A stretch of 64,000 nucleotides of DNA from contig JACQFD010000030.1 in the NCBI GenBank assembly GCA_016200225.1, positions 1-64,000 on the forward strand, given 5' to 3'. Position numbers and translations under genes: made by a program. A model generated the notes under the pieces. The model was not told where the DNA came from, ran no database searches, and saw only the letters and a program-made list of their open reading frames with translations. Below, piece after piece: positions 25,979 through 37,380 of this stretch (position 1 is the first letter of the stretch; each line of letters begins with the position of its first letter). The DNA comes from Planctomycetota bacterium. GTDB lineage: Bacteria > Planctomycetota > UBA1135 > JACQFD01.

Positions 25979-28471
25979 TCAGCCCGAACGACGCCCGAGA
26001 ATTGCCGCGGCGACCGCCAGGAGCATCGCCGCGCACCAAAGCCCGTTGCGCCAACTGTGATCTTGCACGATTTCGCCGGCCGCGGGGCCGACGGACTCCG
26101 GATCGCGGCGGGTCGGCGCGGATTTTTTTAATAACTCCAATTCGCGCTCCGCATTCTTCATTTCCCGCGCGCGTCCGACCGCGCGCAAAGAACTCCGACA
26201 TTCGCCGCCTTCCAAACGCCGCAACTCCCCTTCGAATTGGAGTCTTTCCGCTTCGGGATTCGTTGGGTCGTTCGTTAAATTCAATAAACCGAACGCGTCG
26301 TCGCCTTTTTTTAACAATACGCCGTCGCGCGCGACCGCTTCGAACGATTCCGCGCGCGCCGCGGACGCCGGACGTTGCGCGAGGAGCGTTGCCGCGCGCG
26401 ACAGAAGGACGCGCAACCGCGGGTCGTCCGCCCAATGACCGAGTCCGTCCGGCGCGTCGTCGATCGCCATCTGCGCCGCGGTGCCCGCGGCGCAACGGCC
26501 GAATACAAATAGAGCGCCGCCCGTTTCGTTAGATTTTAACAAAACCGCCGCGCCCGCTTCGGGTTCGAGTTCACAAAAAGCTCCGACGGCCGGCAATCCG
26601 GCCAGATCGAGTCCGTCGGTGATGCGATTGCCGGGCACGGCGACCGCGGTCGCGACGATTTTCTTAGGAACGGGCCGATCCTTGGGTTTGGCCGCCGGTT
26701 TATTTGTTTTATTAGGATCCTTCTTCGGCAATGCGGGTTTCGGTGCGTCGGTTTTGGGATCGTTTGGTTTCGCCGGCGGATGATTGTTAGGATTCGCGTT
26801 CGGCGGCGGCCCCGGCGCCGCGCGCCGCGAACCGTCGTCCGGCAATCCCGCCACGCGGCGCACCTCGACCGCCACGAGCGCCGGGATTTGTTGGATCGAC
26901 GCCGGATACGTCCGGCCGCGGCCCCACTTCGCGAGCAATCCGCAAAATTCCGGATCCGCGTCGCCTTCCCCAACTGTAAAAACCGTCGACAACGTGATCC
27001 CCGACGGCGCCATGACTTCCTCGACGAGACGGCGGTAGTCGGCCGTGAAGCGGTCATGCGTCGCCCCGTCGGTAATTAATACAATGTGGCGGATGGCCGC
27101 CGCGACGCTTTTTAACTGATTCGCGGCGTCGACGAGCGCGGGATAAAATAAAGTCCCGCCGTCGGGCGGGGCGATCCGCGAAACGACGGATTTGATCTTG
27201 TCGGGCGAACCGACGATGTCGGCGCGATAATCAATATTCGATTGATCGTTAAATGAAATGATCGAAATATAATCGTCGGCCGCGAGAATGTTCGCGGTCG
27301 CGATCGCCGACTGTTTTGCTAATTTGATTTTCTCGCCCGCCATCGAACCGGAGCGGTCGATCACGAGCGCCATCGCGACCACGGGCGCGCGATACGTTGT
27401 TTTTGTTAATTCCGGAGTACCCGCCGCTTTTGTAGGTTCGATTGGCGTCGCCGGCGGCGTTTCGTCGGGCGGCGGCCCTTGCGGAGTATGATCTTCAACC
27501 GTCGGCGCGTCCCCCGGCGATGGATCGGCGGGCGGCGGATCCTCGGGCGCGGCGGGGAGCGGCCGGGCGCGCGCGACCAGCGCGGACTCGAGCGCCGGCG
27601 CCGCCTGCGCGCGAAGCATGCCCGCTCCACCGATCCATAAGAATCCACATTCTTTACGAACGGCGCGTTCCGCCGCTTTGATGTCAAAGTCCGCGGAATT
27701 GATTAATATTAACGATGCCGCCTCGGGAATTTCCGTAACGAACGGCGCGACGCGAAAGCCCTGCGCCGCGAGCGCTTTTGCCGCGAATCCGCCGGGATTC
27801 GCCGCAAGCGCGAGCGGGGCGTCGCCCGATTCGATTCCCGCGCGGATCGCGGGCTCGCCGATGCCCGCGGTTATTTGTAATTTATGACGCCCGGCTTGCA
27901 ACGGATCGAGCACGAGATCGACGGCGCCGCTGCCCGCGGGCTCGGTGCGCGGATGCACCCATTTTCCGCCGTCGGTCGAAATCATAAGATTCGCCGGATG
28001 CAGGTTTTCGCCAAAACAACGAATCCGGAATCCCCGCCCCCCTTCGGCGTATTCTATATAATGTATTTCGGATAATTCATATTTCGGCGCGGCGAATTCC
28101 GCGACCGGAATCGTTTCTCGGCCGAAGCCCGGCAGCGATCCCACGACCACGTCGGCGTCGCGGCCGATGAATTGTAATTTCGCGGCGACGCTTCCCGCGC
28201 TCGATTCGGAGATATCCAATACGCGGAACGGCCCGCCCGCCGCGCCCGCGCGGGCTTTCGCGAGCGCGGCCGCGAACGAAACGGGGTCGGCGCGCTCCGG
28301 CGCGGCGACGACGATGATTTTTTCCGCGGAGGCGCCGCGCGCGCTTTGATTCATATCATCTTTCGCGCTTCGTTTATCATTCTCCGGCGCGCCCGACAAC
28401 GACGCCGACCATGCCGCGATCGCGCATCCGAGCGCGGCGAGGATGCAAAGAATCGGAGCGGCGGATTTCAT
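25979..28471 (-). CDS. Membrane-anchored VWA-domain protein
   Basis: 830 residues. Signal or anchor at the N-terminus; an Ig-like region (~130-220) followed by a glutamine-amidotransferase-like alpha/beta part (~225-300); a Pro-rich linker (~305-350); a VWA domain with the metal-ion MIDAS motif DRSGSMAG at ~372 and ITDGATHD near 470; a second Pro/Lys-rich linker (~530-600); a helical region; and a C-terminal membrane helix (~805-825). The layout recalls BatA/CoxE-like aerotolerance proteins and planctomycete VWA proteins. Its ATG directly follows the TGA of the NPCBM gene (TGAATG), so the two are translationally coupled. Role unknown; an envelope adhesion or complex-assembly function is a guess. 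Confidence 0.8.
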   Translation of the reverse strand: MKSAAPILCILAALGCAIAAWSASLSGAPENDKRSAKDDMNQSARGASAEKIIVVAAPERADPVSFAAALAKARAGAAGGPFRVLDISESSAGSVAAKLQFIGRDADVVVGSLPGFGRETIPVAEFAAPKYELSEIHYIEYAEGGRGFRIRCFGENLHPANLMISTDGGKWVHPRTEPAGSGAVDLVLDPLQAGRHKLQITAGIGEPAIRAGIESGDAPLALAANPGGFAAKALAAQGFRVAPFVTEIPEAASLILINSADFDIKAAERAVRKECGFLWIGGAGMLRAQAAPALESALVARARPLPAAPEDPPPADPSPGDAPTVEDHTPQGPPPDETPPATPIEPTKAAGTPELTKTTYRAPVVAMALVIDRSGSMAGEKIKLAKQSAIATANILAADDYISIISFNDQSNIDYRADIVGSPDKIKSVVSRIAPPDGGTLFYPALVDAANQLKSVAAAIRHIVLITDGATHDRFTADYRRLVEEVMAPSGITLSTVFTVGEGDADPEFCGLLAKWGRGRTYPASIQQIPALVAVEVRRVAGLPDDGSRRAAPGPPPNANPNNHPPAKPNDPKTDAPKPALPKKDPNKTNKPAAKPKDRPVPKKIVATAVAVPGNRITDGLDLAGLPAVGAFCELEPEAGAAVLLKSNETGGALFVFGRCAAGTAAQMAIDDAPDGLGHWADDPRLRVLLSRAATLLAQRPASAARAESFEAVARDGVLLKKGDDAFGLLNLTNDPTNPEAERLQFEGELRRLEGGECRSSLRAVGRAREMKNAERELELLKKSAPTRRDPESVGPAAGEIVQDHSWRNGLWCAAMLLAVAAAILGRRSG

Positions 28472-29752
28472 TCATTTCCCCGGCGGAGGGGCCGGAGATC
28501 TTAATAATATCGCGTCGCACCAGTCGGCGCGATCGGCGATGTCGAATCCGTCGGCAAAATCCACTTCGAGCGTCAGCTTTTTCCTGTCGTGCAGATTGAT
28601 ATTTGTAATTTCGAGCGCGCGGTCGCCGGATCGCACGATCGGGCTTTCGTACTCTTTCCTGCCGTCGACGTGCACTCTGAAAATAACAGATCCTTTGCGC
28701 GCGAGCTGGATCGTCTCGTCGTCGAGTCCCGCGAACGCGCGGAAAGACTCATATTTTCCGCCGAGATCGTATGTTAACAAACAGCGCGAGTGCGCGCCGA
28801 TGCCGCTATCATACAAAACGCCGCCGACCCGCAACGGTCCGCCTGTAACGTTACGATTGCGTTTCCAAGGATAGCGGACGGACGCGGCGCCGCCGAACCA
28901 CGCCGATTCGTTCACTTCGACGGGATCGAGATCGGCGAGATCCGCGAATTGTGAGTTTCGAAAACGGATGCCCGAAACGGCGCGCGCCGGAATGTTACAT
29001 TTGCCGATCGCGTTCGATTCGCCGATGAACGCGCCCGACGCGAGTTTCGTTAGTTTCATTTGCAGCCGCCCGTCCGGCGCGAACGTGACGACCGCGTCGG
29101 GCTCGACGCGCGTCTGCGCGGGCTTTCCGAGCGGGGTGATCAACACCGCCGCCAGGCTTTCATAAGCATAGGATTTCGACCCGAGCACGCCGTCGAATTG
29201 CAAAGACTTTTCGCCGAACGAAACGAGCGTTCCGTTGATCGGCTCCACCGTCGGATCGGCCGAGGCGTCGTTTCTGTGGATTTGATAGATCCGATCGCCG
29301 CCCGCGTTTGCCGCGAAATCGAGGATCTGCGCCGGCACGCGCGCCGGAAATGTCAATTTACGAATCGCGTCGACCGGCACCGACAGCGGCTGGCCGCCCA
29401 GCGACAATTGTAGTTTTTCTCCGCTACCCCCCGCCGCCACGCCGCACACGCCGTCGCCGCCGTCGAATTGAATATTTACAAAAAACGGATCCTTGCGATC
29501 GGCGTCGGCCTTGCTGTCCGATCGTTTCATTTGTATCGAAATACAATCGTGAATTTCGAGCACGCGCGCCGAGCCCGCCTCGTCAATGAATATCTTTCCG
29601 TTCTCGATCGATCGCAAATCGCCCGACACGATGCCCCCATTCAGGAGACGGACATCGCATGGTCCGCCCTGCGCGAGCGCGCCGCCCGCGGCCAGCGCGA
29701 GGATTAAGTTTACAATGATGAGTGAATGGGGCTTGGATCGCGGTCGGAGCAT
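28472..29752 (-). CDS. Exported NPCBM-domain protein
   Basis: 426 residues with a signal peptide ending at GALAQ. The C-terminal ~150 residues form an NPCBM/NEW2 carbohydrate-binding module (GGVLYDSGIGAHSRCLLTYDLGG, then FAGLDDE). The N-terminal part contains two SH3-like beta repeats of the kind in LLNGGIVSGDLRSIENGKIFI, common before NPCBM in planctomycetes. AGAGG lies about 6 nt upstream of the ATG. First gene of a two-gene unit with the VWA protein. Probably an envelope or extracellular glycan-binding protein. Confidence 0.85.
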   Translation of the reverse strand: MLRPRSKPHSLIIVNLILALAAGGALAQGGPCDVRLLNGGIVSGDLRSIENGKIFIDEAGSARVLEIHDCISIQMKRSDSKADADRKDPFFVNIQFDGGDGVCGVAAGGSGEKLQLSLGGQPLSVPVDAIRKLTFPARVPAQILDFAANAGGDRIYQIHRNDASADPTVEPINGTLVSFGEKSLQFDGVLGSKSYAYESLAAVLITPLGKPAQTRVEPDAVVTFAPDGRLQMKLTKLASGAFIGESNAIGKCNIPARAVSGIRFRNSQFADLADLDPVEVNESAWFGGAASVRYPWKRNRNVTGGPLRVGGVLYDSGIGAHSRCLLTYDLGGKYESFRAFAGLDDETIQLARKGSVIFRVHVDGRKEYESPIVRSGDRALEITNINLHDRKKLTLEVDFADGFDIADRADWCDAILLRSPAPPPGK

Positions 29753-30114
29753 GCCTGCCTCTTTGACAGAATTGGCGCGCTGCTTCTTTCGACACTGCCA
29801 AGCGGGCAGAGCGTTCGAGAAGTGCGCTCGTTTGAGATTGTAGCGGCTGAACTTGCTACGACGGCCGCCCCTTCGACGCGCGATCTTACAGGTCGCGGTT
29901 GGCGGAGATTCCGCGTCCGCCGTGCGGCACTCAATTTGTCTCGTCTTTCATTCAACAACGTCAGCGTGGCGGTCGTCGACGTCCATTTGGACGTCCGATA
30001 CGCAGGTCGCCGTTTCCCATTTGAAGCCATGGGTTGCGGGCCTCGCCGGCGCGCAAACTTCATATTCCCAATCAACATTCTTTTTTCCCAATTGAACTTC
30101 TTTAATTAAATTCC
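29753..30114. other. Divergent promoter region, NPCBM gene versus groL
   Basis: 362 bp between divergent genes. It must carry both promoters. No CIRCE element (TTAGCACTC-N9-GAGTGCTAA) is visible. The one striking site is the 18-bp palindrome listed separately. The last ~60 nt before groL are AT-rich and contain a single G. Confidence 0.55.
29978..29995. promoter_or_regulatory. 18-bp inverted repeat upstream of groL
   Basis: GACGTCCA-TT-TGGACGTC, two perfect 8-bp arms, about 120 bp upstream of the groL start codon. It is not CIRCE. It is a candidate operator for a dimeric regulator of the chaperonin block; no regulator is encoded nearby. Confidence 0.45.
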
Positions 30115-31785
<1,671 letters not shown>

Positions 31786-31798
31786 ACATCCAGAATCG

Positions 31799-31866
31799 TT
31801 AATCTAAACAAAACATCCAAAACAACATCTCATTCACAATTTATCTTTACAAATTCTATTCATAAC
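31799..31866 (+). promoter_or_regulatory. G-free 68-nt leader before groS
   Basis: From 31799 to the start codon at 31867 there is not a single G in the coding strand. The 33-nt gap before the second groL (32161-32193) is likewise free of G. Such RNA cannot form stable hairpins and has no Shine-Dalgarno sequence, so initiation probably relies on an unstructured AT-rich leader. Confidence 0.7.
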
Positions 31867-32160
31867 ATGGTAAACCTGAAGCCCCTCGACGATCGTGTTG
31901 TAGTCAAGGTCCTCGACGCGGAGGAAAAGACCGCGGGAGGAATTCTCCTTCCCGACACCGCCAAGGAAAAACCGCAGCGCGGACGCGTGACTGCCATCGG
32001 TCTTGGCAAACTGACGAACGAAGGCAAGCGCATGTCGATGACCGTCGCCGTCGGAGACGAAGTCGTCTTCGGCAAGTATTCGGGATCGGATATTAAAATT
32101 AACGACGAAGACTACAAAGTGCTCCGCGAGAGCGACCTGCTCGCGAAAGTCGCGAAGTAA
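31867..32160 (+). CDS. groS: Co-chaperonin GroES
   Basis: 97 residues, normal GroES length. N-terminus NLKPLDDRVVVKVLDAEEKTAGG, the mobile loop (~17-35) with GGILLPDTA, and the conserved GDEVVFGKYSG turn. It sits between two groL genes, 81 bp after the first and 33 bp before the second, and so could serve both rings. Start unambiguous; no Shine-Dalgarno sequence. Confidence 0.98.
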   Translation: MVNLKPLDDRVVVKVLDAEEKTAGGILLPDTAKEKPQRGRVTAIGLGKLTNEGKRMSMTVAVGDEVVFGKYSGSDIKINDEDYKVLRESDLLAKVAK

Positions 32161-32193
32161 CAAAAACACCATATTTACTAATATTTTATCAAC

Positions 32194-33807
32194 ATGACAT
32201 CCAAACAAATCCTATTTGATGACACGGCCCGCCAGAAGATCAAGACGGGCGTTCAGAAACTCGCGAGATCCGTCAAAGTCACGCTCGGACCCGCGGGTCG
32301 AAATGTAATATTCGAACGCTCGTTCGGCGGCCCGATGGTCACGCGCGACGGCGTGACGGTTTCGAAGGAAATCGAATTGAGCGATCCGTTCGAAAACATG
32401 GGCGCCAAGCTCGTGAACGAAGTCGCGTCCAAGACTAACGATGTCGCGGGCGACGGCACGACGACGGCGACCGTGCTTGCCGAGGCGATTTATTGCGAAG
32501 GCCTTCGTTATCTTGCAAACGGCTGCAATCCCGTACAAGTAAAGTTCGGCATCGACGCGGCGGTGAACGCCATTGTCGAGAATCTCGAAAAGCAGTCGAA
32601 GAAAATTGATAGTTCCAACAAGGAGGAAATCTCCCAAGTCGGAACGATTTCGGCGAATCAGGATAAATTCATCGGCGATCTTCTCGCCGAGGCGATCGTT
32701 AAGGTTGGCAAGGACGGCGTCATCACGGTCGAGGAAGGCAAATCCGTCGAAACCGTTCTCGAAGTCGTCGACGGCATGCAATTCGACAAAGGTTACATTT
32801 CCCCCTACTTCATCACCGACGTCAATCGAATGACCGCGGTCATGAAAGACGTTTTCATTTTTATAACAGAAAAAAAGATCAGTAATGTCCGTGAAATTCT
32901 CCCGATGCTCGACAAAGTCGTGCAACAGGGCCGGCCTTTACTCATCATTGCCGAGGACGTCGAGGGAGAAGCTCTCGCGACGCTCGTCGTCAATAAACTA
33001 AAGGGTATTCTTAATGTTTGCGCCGTGAAGGCCCCCGGATTCGGCGACCGCCGCAAGGCGATGCTCGGCGATATCGCGACGCTCACGGGCGGAAAAGCGC
33101 TCACCGAGGATCTCGGCGTGAAATTCGAAAGCGTCGACACGACGTGGCTCGGTTCCGCGGAATCCATAACGATTGAAAAAGAGAAGACTACAATTGTCGG
33201 CGGCGCCGGTTCGAAAAAAGATATGAATGCGCGTGTCGCGCAGATCCGCGCGCAAATCGAGAAGACCACGTCCGATTACGATCGCGAGAAATTGCAGGAA
33301 CGCCTCGCGAAACTCACGGGCGGCGTCGCGGTCATCCGCGTCGGCGCGACCACCGAATCGGAAATGAAAGAAAAGAAAATGCGCGTCGAAGACGCTCTCC
33401 ACGCGACCCGCGCGGCCGTTGAAGAGGGCGTCGTCCCCGGCGGCGGCGTCGCGCTGCTCCGCGCGCAGGCGGCCCTCGACAAAGTTAAATTTACAGATGA
33501 CCGCAAGTACGGCGTCGACATCATGCGCCGCGCCATCGAAGCCCCGTGCCGGCAGATCGCCGAAAACGCGGGCGAAGACGGAGCTGTGATTGTTGAAGAG
33601 ACGCGCGAGCGCAGCGGTTCGGAGGGATTCAACGCCCTCACCGGCGAGTGGGTCGACCTTGTCAAGGAAGGCGTGCTCGATCCTACAAAAGTCGTGCGAA
33701 CGGCGCTGCAAAACGCGGCTTCGATCGCGGGGTTAATGTTAACAACCGACACGCTTATCACCGGACTCAAGGATCGGAAATCCAAGATCGAAGGCGCGAC
33801 GGTATAA
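32194..33807 (+). CDS. groL: Chaperonin GroEL, copy 2, without GGM tail
   Basis: 537 residues, also a complete chaperonin: [13 protein letters not shown] (~86), [14 protein letters not shown] (~259), [15 protein letters not shown] (~410). It differs from copy 1 by a shorter, charged C-terminus ending in [13 protein letters not shown], with no Gly-Met repeats. In GroEL the tail lines the folding cavity and speeds folding, so this copy probably handles a narrower set of clients or has another role. This is a known theme among bacteria with several groEL genes. Same operon as groS; a terminator follows at 33863. Confidence 0.97.
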   Translation: MTSKQILFDDTARQKIKTGVQKLARSVKVTLGPAGRNVIFERSFGGPMVTRDGVTVSKEIELSDPFENMGAKLVNEVASKTNDVAGDGTTTATVLAEAIYCEGLRYLANGCNPVQVKFGIDAAVNAIVENLEKQSKKIDSSNKEEISQVGTISANQDKFIGDLLAEAIVKVGKDGVITVEEGKSVETVLEVVDGMQFDKGYISPYFITDVNRMTAVMKDVFIFITEKKISNVREILPMLDKVVQQGRPLLIIAEDVEGEALATLVVNKLKGILNVCAVKAPGFGDRRKAMLGDIATLTGGKALTEDLGVKFESVDTTWLGSAESITIEKEKTTIVGGAGSKKDMNARVAQIRAQIEKTTSDYDREKLQERLAKLTGGVAVIRVGATTESEMKEKKMRVEDALHATRAAVEEGVVPGGGVALLRAQAALDKVKFTDDRKYGVDIMRRAIEAPCRQIAENAGEDGAVIVEETRERSGSEGFNALTGEWVDLVKEGVLDPTKVVRTALQNAASIAGLMLTTDTLITGLKDRKSKIEGATV

Positions 33808-33862
33808 CAATTTCGGATTTGATTAATAACGATCGAATCCAAGAACTGATATCTAAAATTAG

Positions 33863-33892
33863 GGGGTGGACGGCAACGTCCGCCCCTTTCTT
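33863..33892 (+). terminator. Terminator after groL-groS-groL
   Basis: Ten-base-pair stem (GGGGTGGACG with CGTCCGCCCC) closed by a GCAA tetraloop, 33863-33886, followed by TTTCTT. It separates the chaperonin genes from dnaJ-grpE, whose start at 33922 is only 30 bp further. Confidence 0.8.
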
Positions 33893-33921
33893 CAATTCAA
33901 CGTCCTCCGCGAAATTGAAAC

Positions 33922-35076
33922 ATGGCTGCTCCTCGCGATTATTACGAAGTGCTCGGCGTCGCCCGCGAAGCGTCCGAGGAGGAAATCAAGAAAGCCTACA
34001 GAAAACAGGCTTTTGCGTTTCATCCCGACCGCAATCCGGGCAACAAGGACGCCGAATCGAAGTTTAAGGAAGCGGCGGAAGCTTACGATATCCTTTCGGA
34101 TACGAAGAAGCGCGGCAACTACGACCGGTTCGGACACGCGGGAGTTTCGGGCGCGGCGGGCGCCGGACCCGAGGGACACGGATTCCAGAACGTCGACGAC
34201 ATTTTCCGCCATTTTAATGATATTTTCGGCGGCGGAGGCGGCGGCGGTTCGATATTTGAAGACTTATTTACCGGAGGCCGCGGCCGATCGCGCCAGCGGC
34301 AGGGCGACGCGCTGAAAGTCGATGTTACGATTACGCTCGAAGAGGTCGACACGGGCGTCGACAAGACGCTCGAAATCGAGCGCCGCGAGCCGTGTCCCAC
34401 ATGTAAAGGAACGGGAAGTAAAGATTCGAGCGGGCCGAAGACCTGCACGCTCTGCAAAGGCCACGGCGCGATCGTGCGCGGACAGGGTTTTGTTAGAATA
34501 CAACAAACCTGCCCGCAGTGCCGCGGCGAAGGCAGGACGGTCGAGCGTAACTGCGCCCCCTGCCACGGCGAAGGTTTGCAACCGAAGCGCAGGACGCTGA
34601 ATGTTCATATTCCGGGCGGGATCGAAGACGATACACAATTGCGTTTGAGCGGCCAGGGCGACGCGTCGCCCGACGGCGGGCCTTCCGGCGATCTGTATGT
34701 TGTCGTACACGTCAAGGAACACGGGATCTTTCAACGAAAGGGCGCGGACATTTACGGCGAGTATCCGATTTCGTTCGCCGATCTCGCGCTCGGAACGAAA
34801 ATTGACATTCCTACGCTGCACGGCGGCCGCGCCACGGTGACGATTCCGAAGGGAACGGCGTCGGGCAAGATTTTTAGACTTAAGAATCAGGGAGTTACAC
34901 AATTCCACCGCGAGGGGCGAGGCGACATGAACGTTCGCGTTTTTTGTGAAATTCCTAAAAAGTTGACGGCACGCCAGGAAGAATTATTAAAAGAATTCGC
35001 CGAAATCGAAAAAAAACAACAGGCCGGCAAGAACCGCGGGTTCTTCGACCGATTTAAAGATATGTTTTCCGAATAA
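33922..35076 (+). CDS. dnaJ: Chaperone DnaJ
   Basis: 384 residues, type I Hsp40. J domain with HPD at 34-36; Gly/Phe-rich linker (~75-125) with an unusual run of Gly; four CxxCxGxG zinc-finger repeats ([32 protein letters not shown]) at ~155-220; and the C-terminal substrate-binding domains. It delivers clients to DnaK, which is not in this window. Followed 71 bp later by grpE. No Shine-Dalgarno sequence; the leader is AT-rich. Confidence 0.98.
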   Translation: MAAPRDYYEVLGVAREASEEEIKKAYRKQAFAFHPDRNPGNKDAESKFKEAAEAYDILSDTKKRGNYDRFGHAGVSGAAGAGPEGHGFQNVDDIFRHFNDIFGGGGGGGSIFEDLFTGGRGRSRQRQGDALKVDVTITLEEVDTGVDKTLEIERREPCPTCKGTGSKDSSGPKTCTLCKGHGAIVRGQGFVRIQQTCPQCRGEGRTVERNCAPCHGEGLQPKRRTLNVHIPGGIEDDTQLRLSGQGDASPDGGPSGDLYVVVHVKEHGIFQRKGADIYGEYPISFADLALGTKIDIPTLHGGRATVTIPKGTASGKIFRLKNQGVTQFHREGRGDMNVRVFCEIPKKLTARQEELLKEFAEIEKKQQAGKNRGFFDRFKDMFSE

Positions 35077-35147
35077 TTACAAATCCCGCAAACCCGTCCG
35101 TGTCCTCCATTTTTCAAAACCCCTTTCGAAAACAAAATCGCCCATCC

Positions 35148-35762
35148 ATGCCGGAAGAAACCGATCATCCGACAAATCCCGACGACGCGGCGCAAGGCGG
35201 CGACGGCGATGCCGCGGGCACGCCCGGACTATTAGTTACAATCGACGCGGTGGAACTCGCGCGCCTCCGCGAGGACGCGGGAAAATTCGGCGAAACCCTC
35301 GATCAGTTACTTCGACTCACGGCGGATTATCAAAATTTAAGAAAACGCATGGAGCGCGACACGGAAGATCGCGCAAAGCGCAAGACCGAGAATTTGTTAC
35401 GTTCCGTGTTGAATGGACTCGATGAACTCGACCGCGCGTGCGCGAATGCGCGGCAGGAGAGCCCGTTGATGCAGGGCGTTTTGATGATTCGCGAGAGTTT
35501 GTTGCAGGCGGCGGCGTCGGAGGGCGTCCGCGAGATTTCCTGTGTTGGTCTCGCGTTCGATCCAAAACTTCACGATGCCGTCTCAAGCGTGGAAAGTCCC
35601 CAGGCGCCGGGAACAGTCGTCGCGGAGCATCGCAAGGGTTATTTATGGGGCGAGCGCGTCCTGCGTCCGTCGCAGGTCGTGGTCTCGGCAAATTCATCCG
35701 CCGGCAATTCCGCCGGAACAAAAGAGACTCCCGCAAGTCCGCCGGCATCCGAAAACCAATAA
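35148..35762 (+). CDS. grpE: Nucleotide exchange factor GrpE
   Basis: About 204 residues from ATG 35148 (a GTG at 35100 would add 16 basic residues that do not look like a GrpE N-terminus). Acidic disordered N-terminus, then the long dimerisation helix (RLREDAGKFGETLDQLLRLT...YQNLRKRMERD) and the beta domain with DPKLHDAVSS and GYLWGERVLRPSQVVVS. It drives ADP/ATP exchange on DnaK. It follows dnaJ and precedes an FmdB-type gene by six bases. Confidence 0.93.
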   Translation: MPEETDHPTNPDDAAQGGDGDAAGTPGLLVTIDAVELARLREDAGKFGETLDQLLRLTADYQNLRKRMERDTEDRAKRKTENLLRSVLNGLDELDRACANARQESPLMQGVLMIRESLLQAAASEGVREISCVGLAFDPKLHDAVSSVESPQAPGTVVAEHRKGYLWGERVLRPSQVVVSANSSAGNSAGTKETPASPPASENQ

Positions 35763-35768
35763 CTGTTC

Positions 35769-36110
35769 ATGCCCAATTACGATTACGTCTGTGACGAGTG
35801 CGGACATCAGTTTGAAGAATTTCAATCGATGCTCGACAAAAATCTCGTCGACTGTCCCAAATGTAAGAAACCCAAGCTCCGAAGACTGATCGGCGCGGGT
35901 GCCGGAATTATTTTCAAAGGTTCGGGATTTTACTCAACGGATTATCGAAAGGGCGGAACAGCCAGCGACACGAATTCGAAGTCGACGGATTCGAAGCCGG
36001 CGGAGAAATCTCCGGCAAAAGAATCCGCGAAGGAAGCATCCAAGGAATCGTCCACACCGGATAAGTCCTGCGGTTCCTGCGGAAAAACGGGTCCCGACGT
36101 TTGCGACTAG
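35769..36110 (+). CDS. FmdB-family zinc-ribbon protein
   Basis: 113 residues. The N-terminal CxxC...CxxC zinc ribbon (CDEC at ~8-11, CPKC at ~34-37) is of the FmdB/regulatory-protein family, with the typical MPNYDYVC start. A Ser/Lys/Glu-rich linker follows, and then an extra Cys pair (CGSCG) plus a penultimate Cys, which is unusual. The family is often found with dnaJ-grpE; it may be a small redox- or metal-sensing cofactor of the proteostasis set. Six bp downstream of grpE, so surely the same transcript. Confidence 0.85.
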   Translation: MPNYDYVCDECGHQFEEFQSMLDKNLVDCPKCKKPKLRRLIGAGAGIIFKGSGFYSTDYRKGGTASDTNSKSTDSKPAEKSPAKESAKEASKESSTPDKSCGSCGKTGPDVCD

Positions 36111-36175
36111 GTAGATAGAGAGAGTCGGAACGGAAGGAATTAAAGAAAAACAGGGAAAGTTCGTTACGGAGCGCC

Positions 36176-37372
36176 ATGAACAACTATTCGGTTGAGTACC
36201 CCCCAAGGACCCGGGTTCGCACCCGGTCCTTCAACCCCGAAACACCGATGCCCGCTCCCAGTAAAGTCGAACGCGAACTGCAGAATTTCGTTAAATCCGT
36301 GCGCAGCGTCGCCCGGCGAAATACAAAATTTCAACACGGCCCGTCGACGCTCGAATTTTCGCACACTTCCGCGTGCAACCTCCGCTGCGTGATGTGCAGC
36401 CAGAGCGATAATCTTCCAGTCGTGAAGGCGGATCCTGAAAAGGCCGCGAAATTCCTCGACAAGGCCTTCGAAAGTGTAGTTATCTGGAATCCATCGGCCA
36501 CGAGCGAACCGCTCTTAAATGATATTGACGATATGGTTCGCACGTGCGTCGAGAAAGGCGCGTGGCTCGAACTTTATACAAATGCGACGCGACTCACGCC
36601 CGCCGTTTACGAAAAACTCGCGCCGCACATTCACCGCCTGACGATGTCGATCGACTCGCACGTGCCCGAAGTGCTCGAAACCGTTCGCTGGCCGGTCAAG
36701 GCTTCGAAACTGTTTCCTAATGTTGAATATGCATTGCGGCGCGGAGCGGAATTATCCATTCCGACGATTATTAATGCCGTTCTCATGAAGGAAACGGTTC
36801 CGCATTTCGCCGACCTCGTCGACTGGGTGGCCGATCGCGGCGGCAAGGAAATTACAGTTCTCGATCTGCTCGACAGCTCGAGCCAGGCCCGCGGACACGA
36901 CGCCATCGAAGACCTCGGAATCGAGCGCGTCCAGGAATTGTTAGAAGACATGCGCGAACGCGCGGCGGAACGCGGATTAAATTTAACATTCCTTCTGCCG
37001 CCCCCTCTCGCCGGACGTTATACAAACGTAGAAAATCCGACGCGGATTCACGAAGCCAACGTCGTCGAAGCCGTTCAGGAAGCGCACGCCTCCGAAATGC
37101 CGGGCTTCTGCCCGATGGTCGCGAGTTATCTAAAAGTAATGCCCAACGGCGACGCATACCCGTGCTGCCGCGCGCCCCACGAACTCAAACTTGGCAATGT
37201 TTACGAACAGCCGTTCGAAGAAGTATGGAACGGCGCCAAAGCCCAATCTTTACGTTCGGCAATGTTTCAAAACAAACCGCCCGAACCCTGCAAGAATTGT
37301 CTTGTCCGCGCCAAGAATCTCGCCGACGTCGAACAAAAAATCGTCGAAAGCGGCGATTGGGTACCGCTCTAA
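36176..37372 (+). CDS. Radical SAM/SPASM protein
   Basis: 398 residues. The radical-SAM cluster CxxxCxxC is Cys67, Cys71, Cys74 (CNLRCVMC); the SPASM region near the end has CPM...YPCCRAPHELKLGN and CKNC, which would bind auxiliary [4Fe-4S] clusters. Relatives modify peptides or sugars, or mature enzymes. No precursor-like small gene is adjacent. Start uncertain: ATG 36176 has GGAG four nt upstream, but a strong hairpin (36205-36231) then lies within the coding sequence; ATG 36248 would put the hairpin in the leader. Fits the end of the dnaJ-grpE-FmdB block. Confidence 0.85.
   Translation: MNNYSVEYPPRTRVRTRSFNPETPMPAPSKVERELQNFVKSVRSVARRNTKFQHGPSTLEFSHTSACNLRCVMCSQSDNLPVVKADPEKAAKFLDKAFESVVIWNPSATSEPLLNDIDDMVRTCVEKGAWLELYTNATRLTPAVYEKLAPHIHRLTMSIDSHVPEVLETVRWPVKASKLFPNVEYALRRGAELSIPTIINAVLMKETVPHFADLVDWVADRGGKEITVLDLLDSSSQARGHDAIEDLGIERVQELLEDMRERAAERGLNLTFLLPPPLAGRYTNVENPTRIHEANVVEAVQEAHASEMPGFCPMVASYLKVMPNGDAYPCCRAPHELKLGNVYEQPFEEVWNGAKAQSLRSAMFQNKPPEPCKNCLVRAKNLADVEQKIVESGDWVPL
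36205..36231 (+). other. Hairpin at the 5' end of the radical SAM gene
   Basis: An 11-bp stem with one bulged C: AAGGAC(C)CGGGT, loop TCGC, ACCCGGTCCTT. No T-run follows, so it is not a terminator. It is either a translational control hairpin (if translation begins at 36248) or simply coding. Confidence 0.45.
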
Positions 37373-37380
37373 CGCCGCTC

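Noticed and set aside
29753..30114. CIRCE/HrcA operator before groL
   Set aside because: No TTAGCACTC or GAGTGCTAA sequence is found; only a different palindrome is present.
36205..36231. Possible tRNA T-arm (GGGTTCGcACCC)
   Set aside because: It is a simple long hairpin with no acceptor, D-arm or anticodon arm around it.
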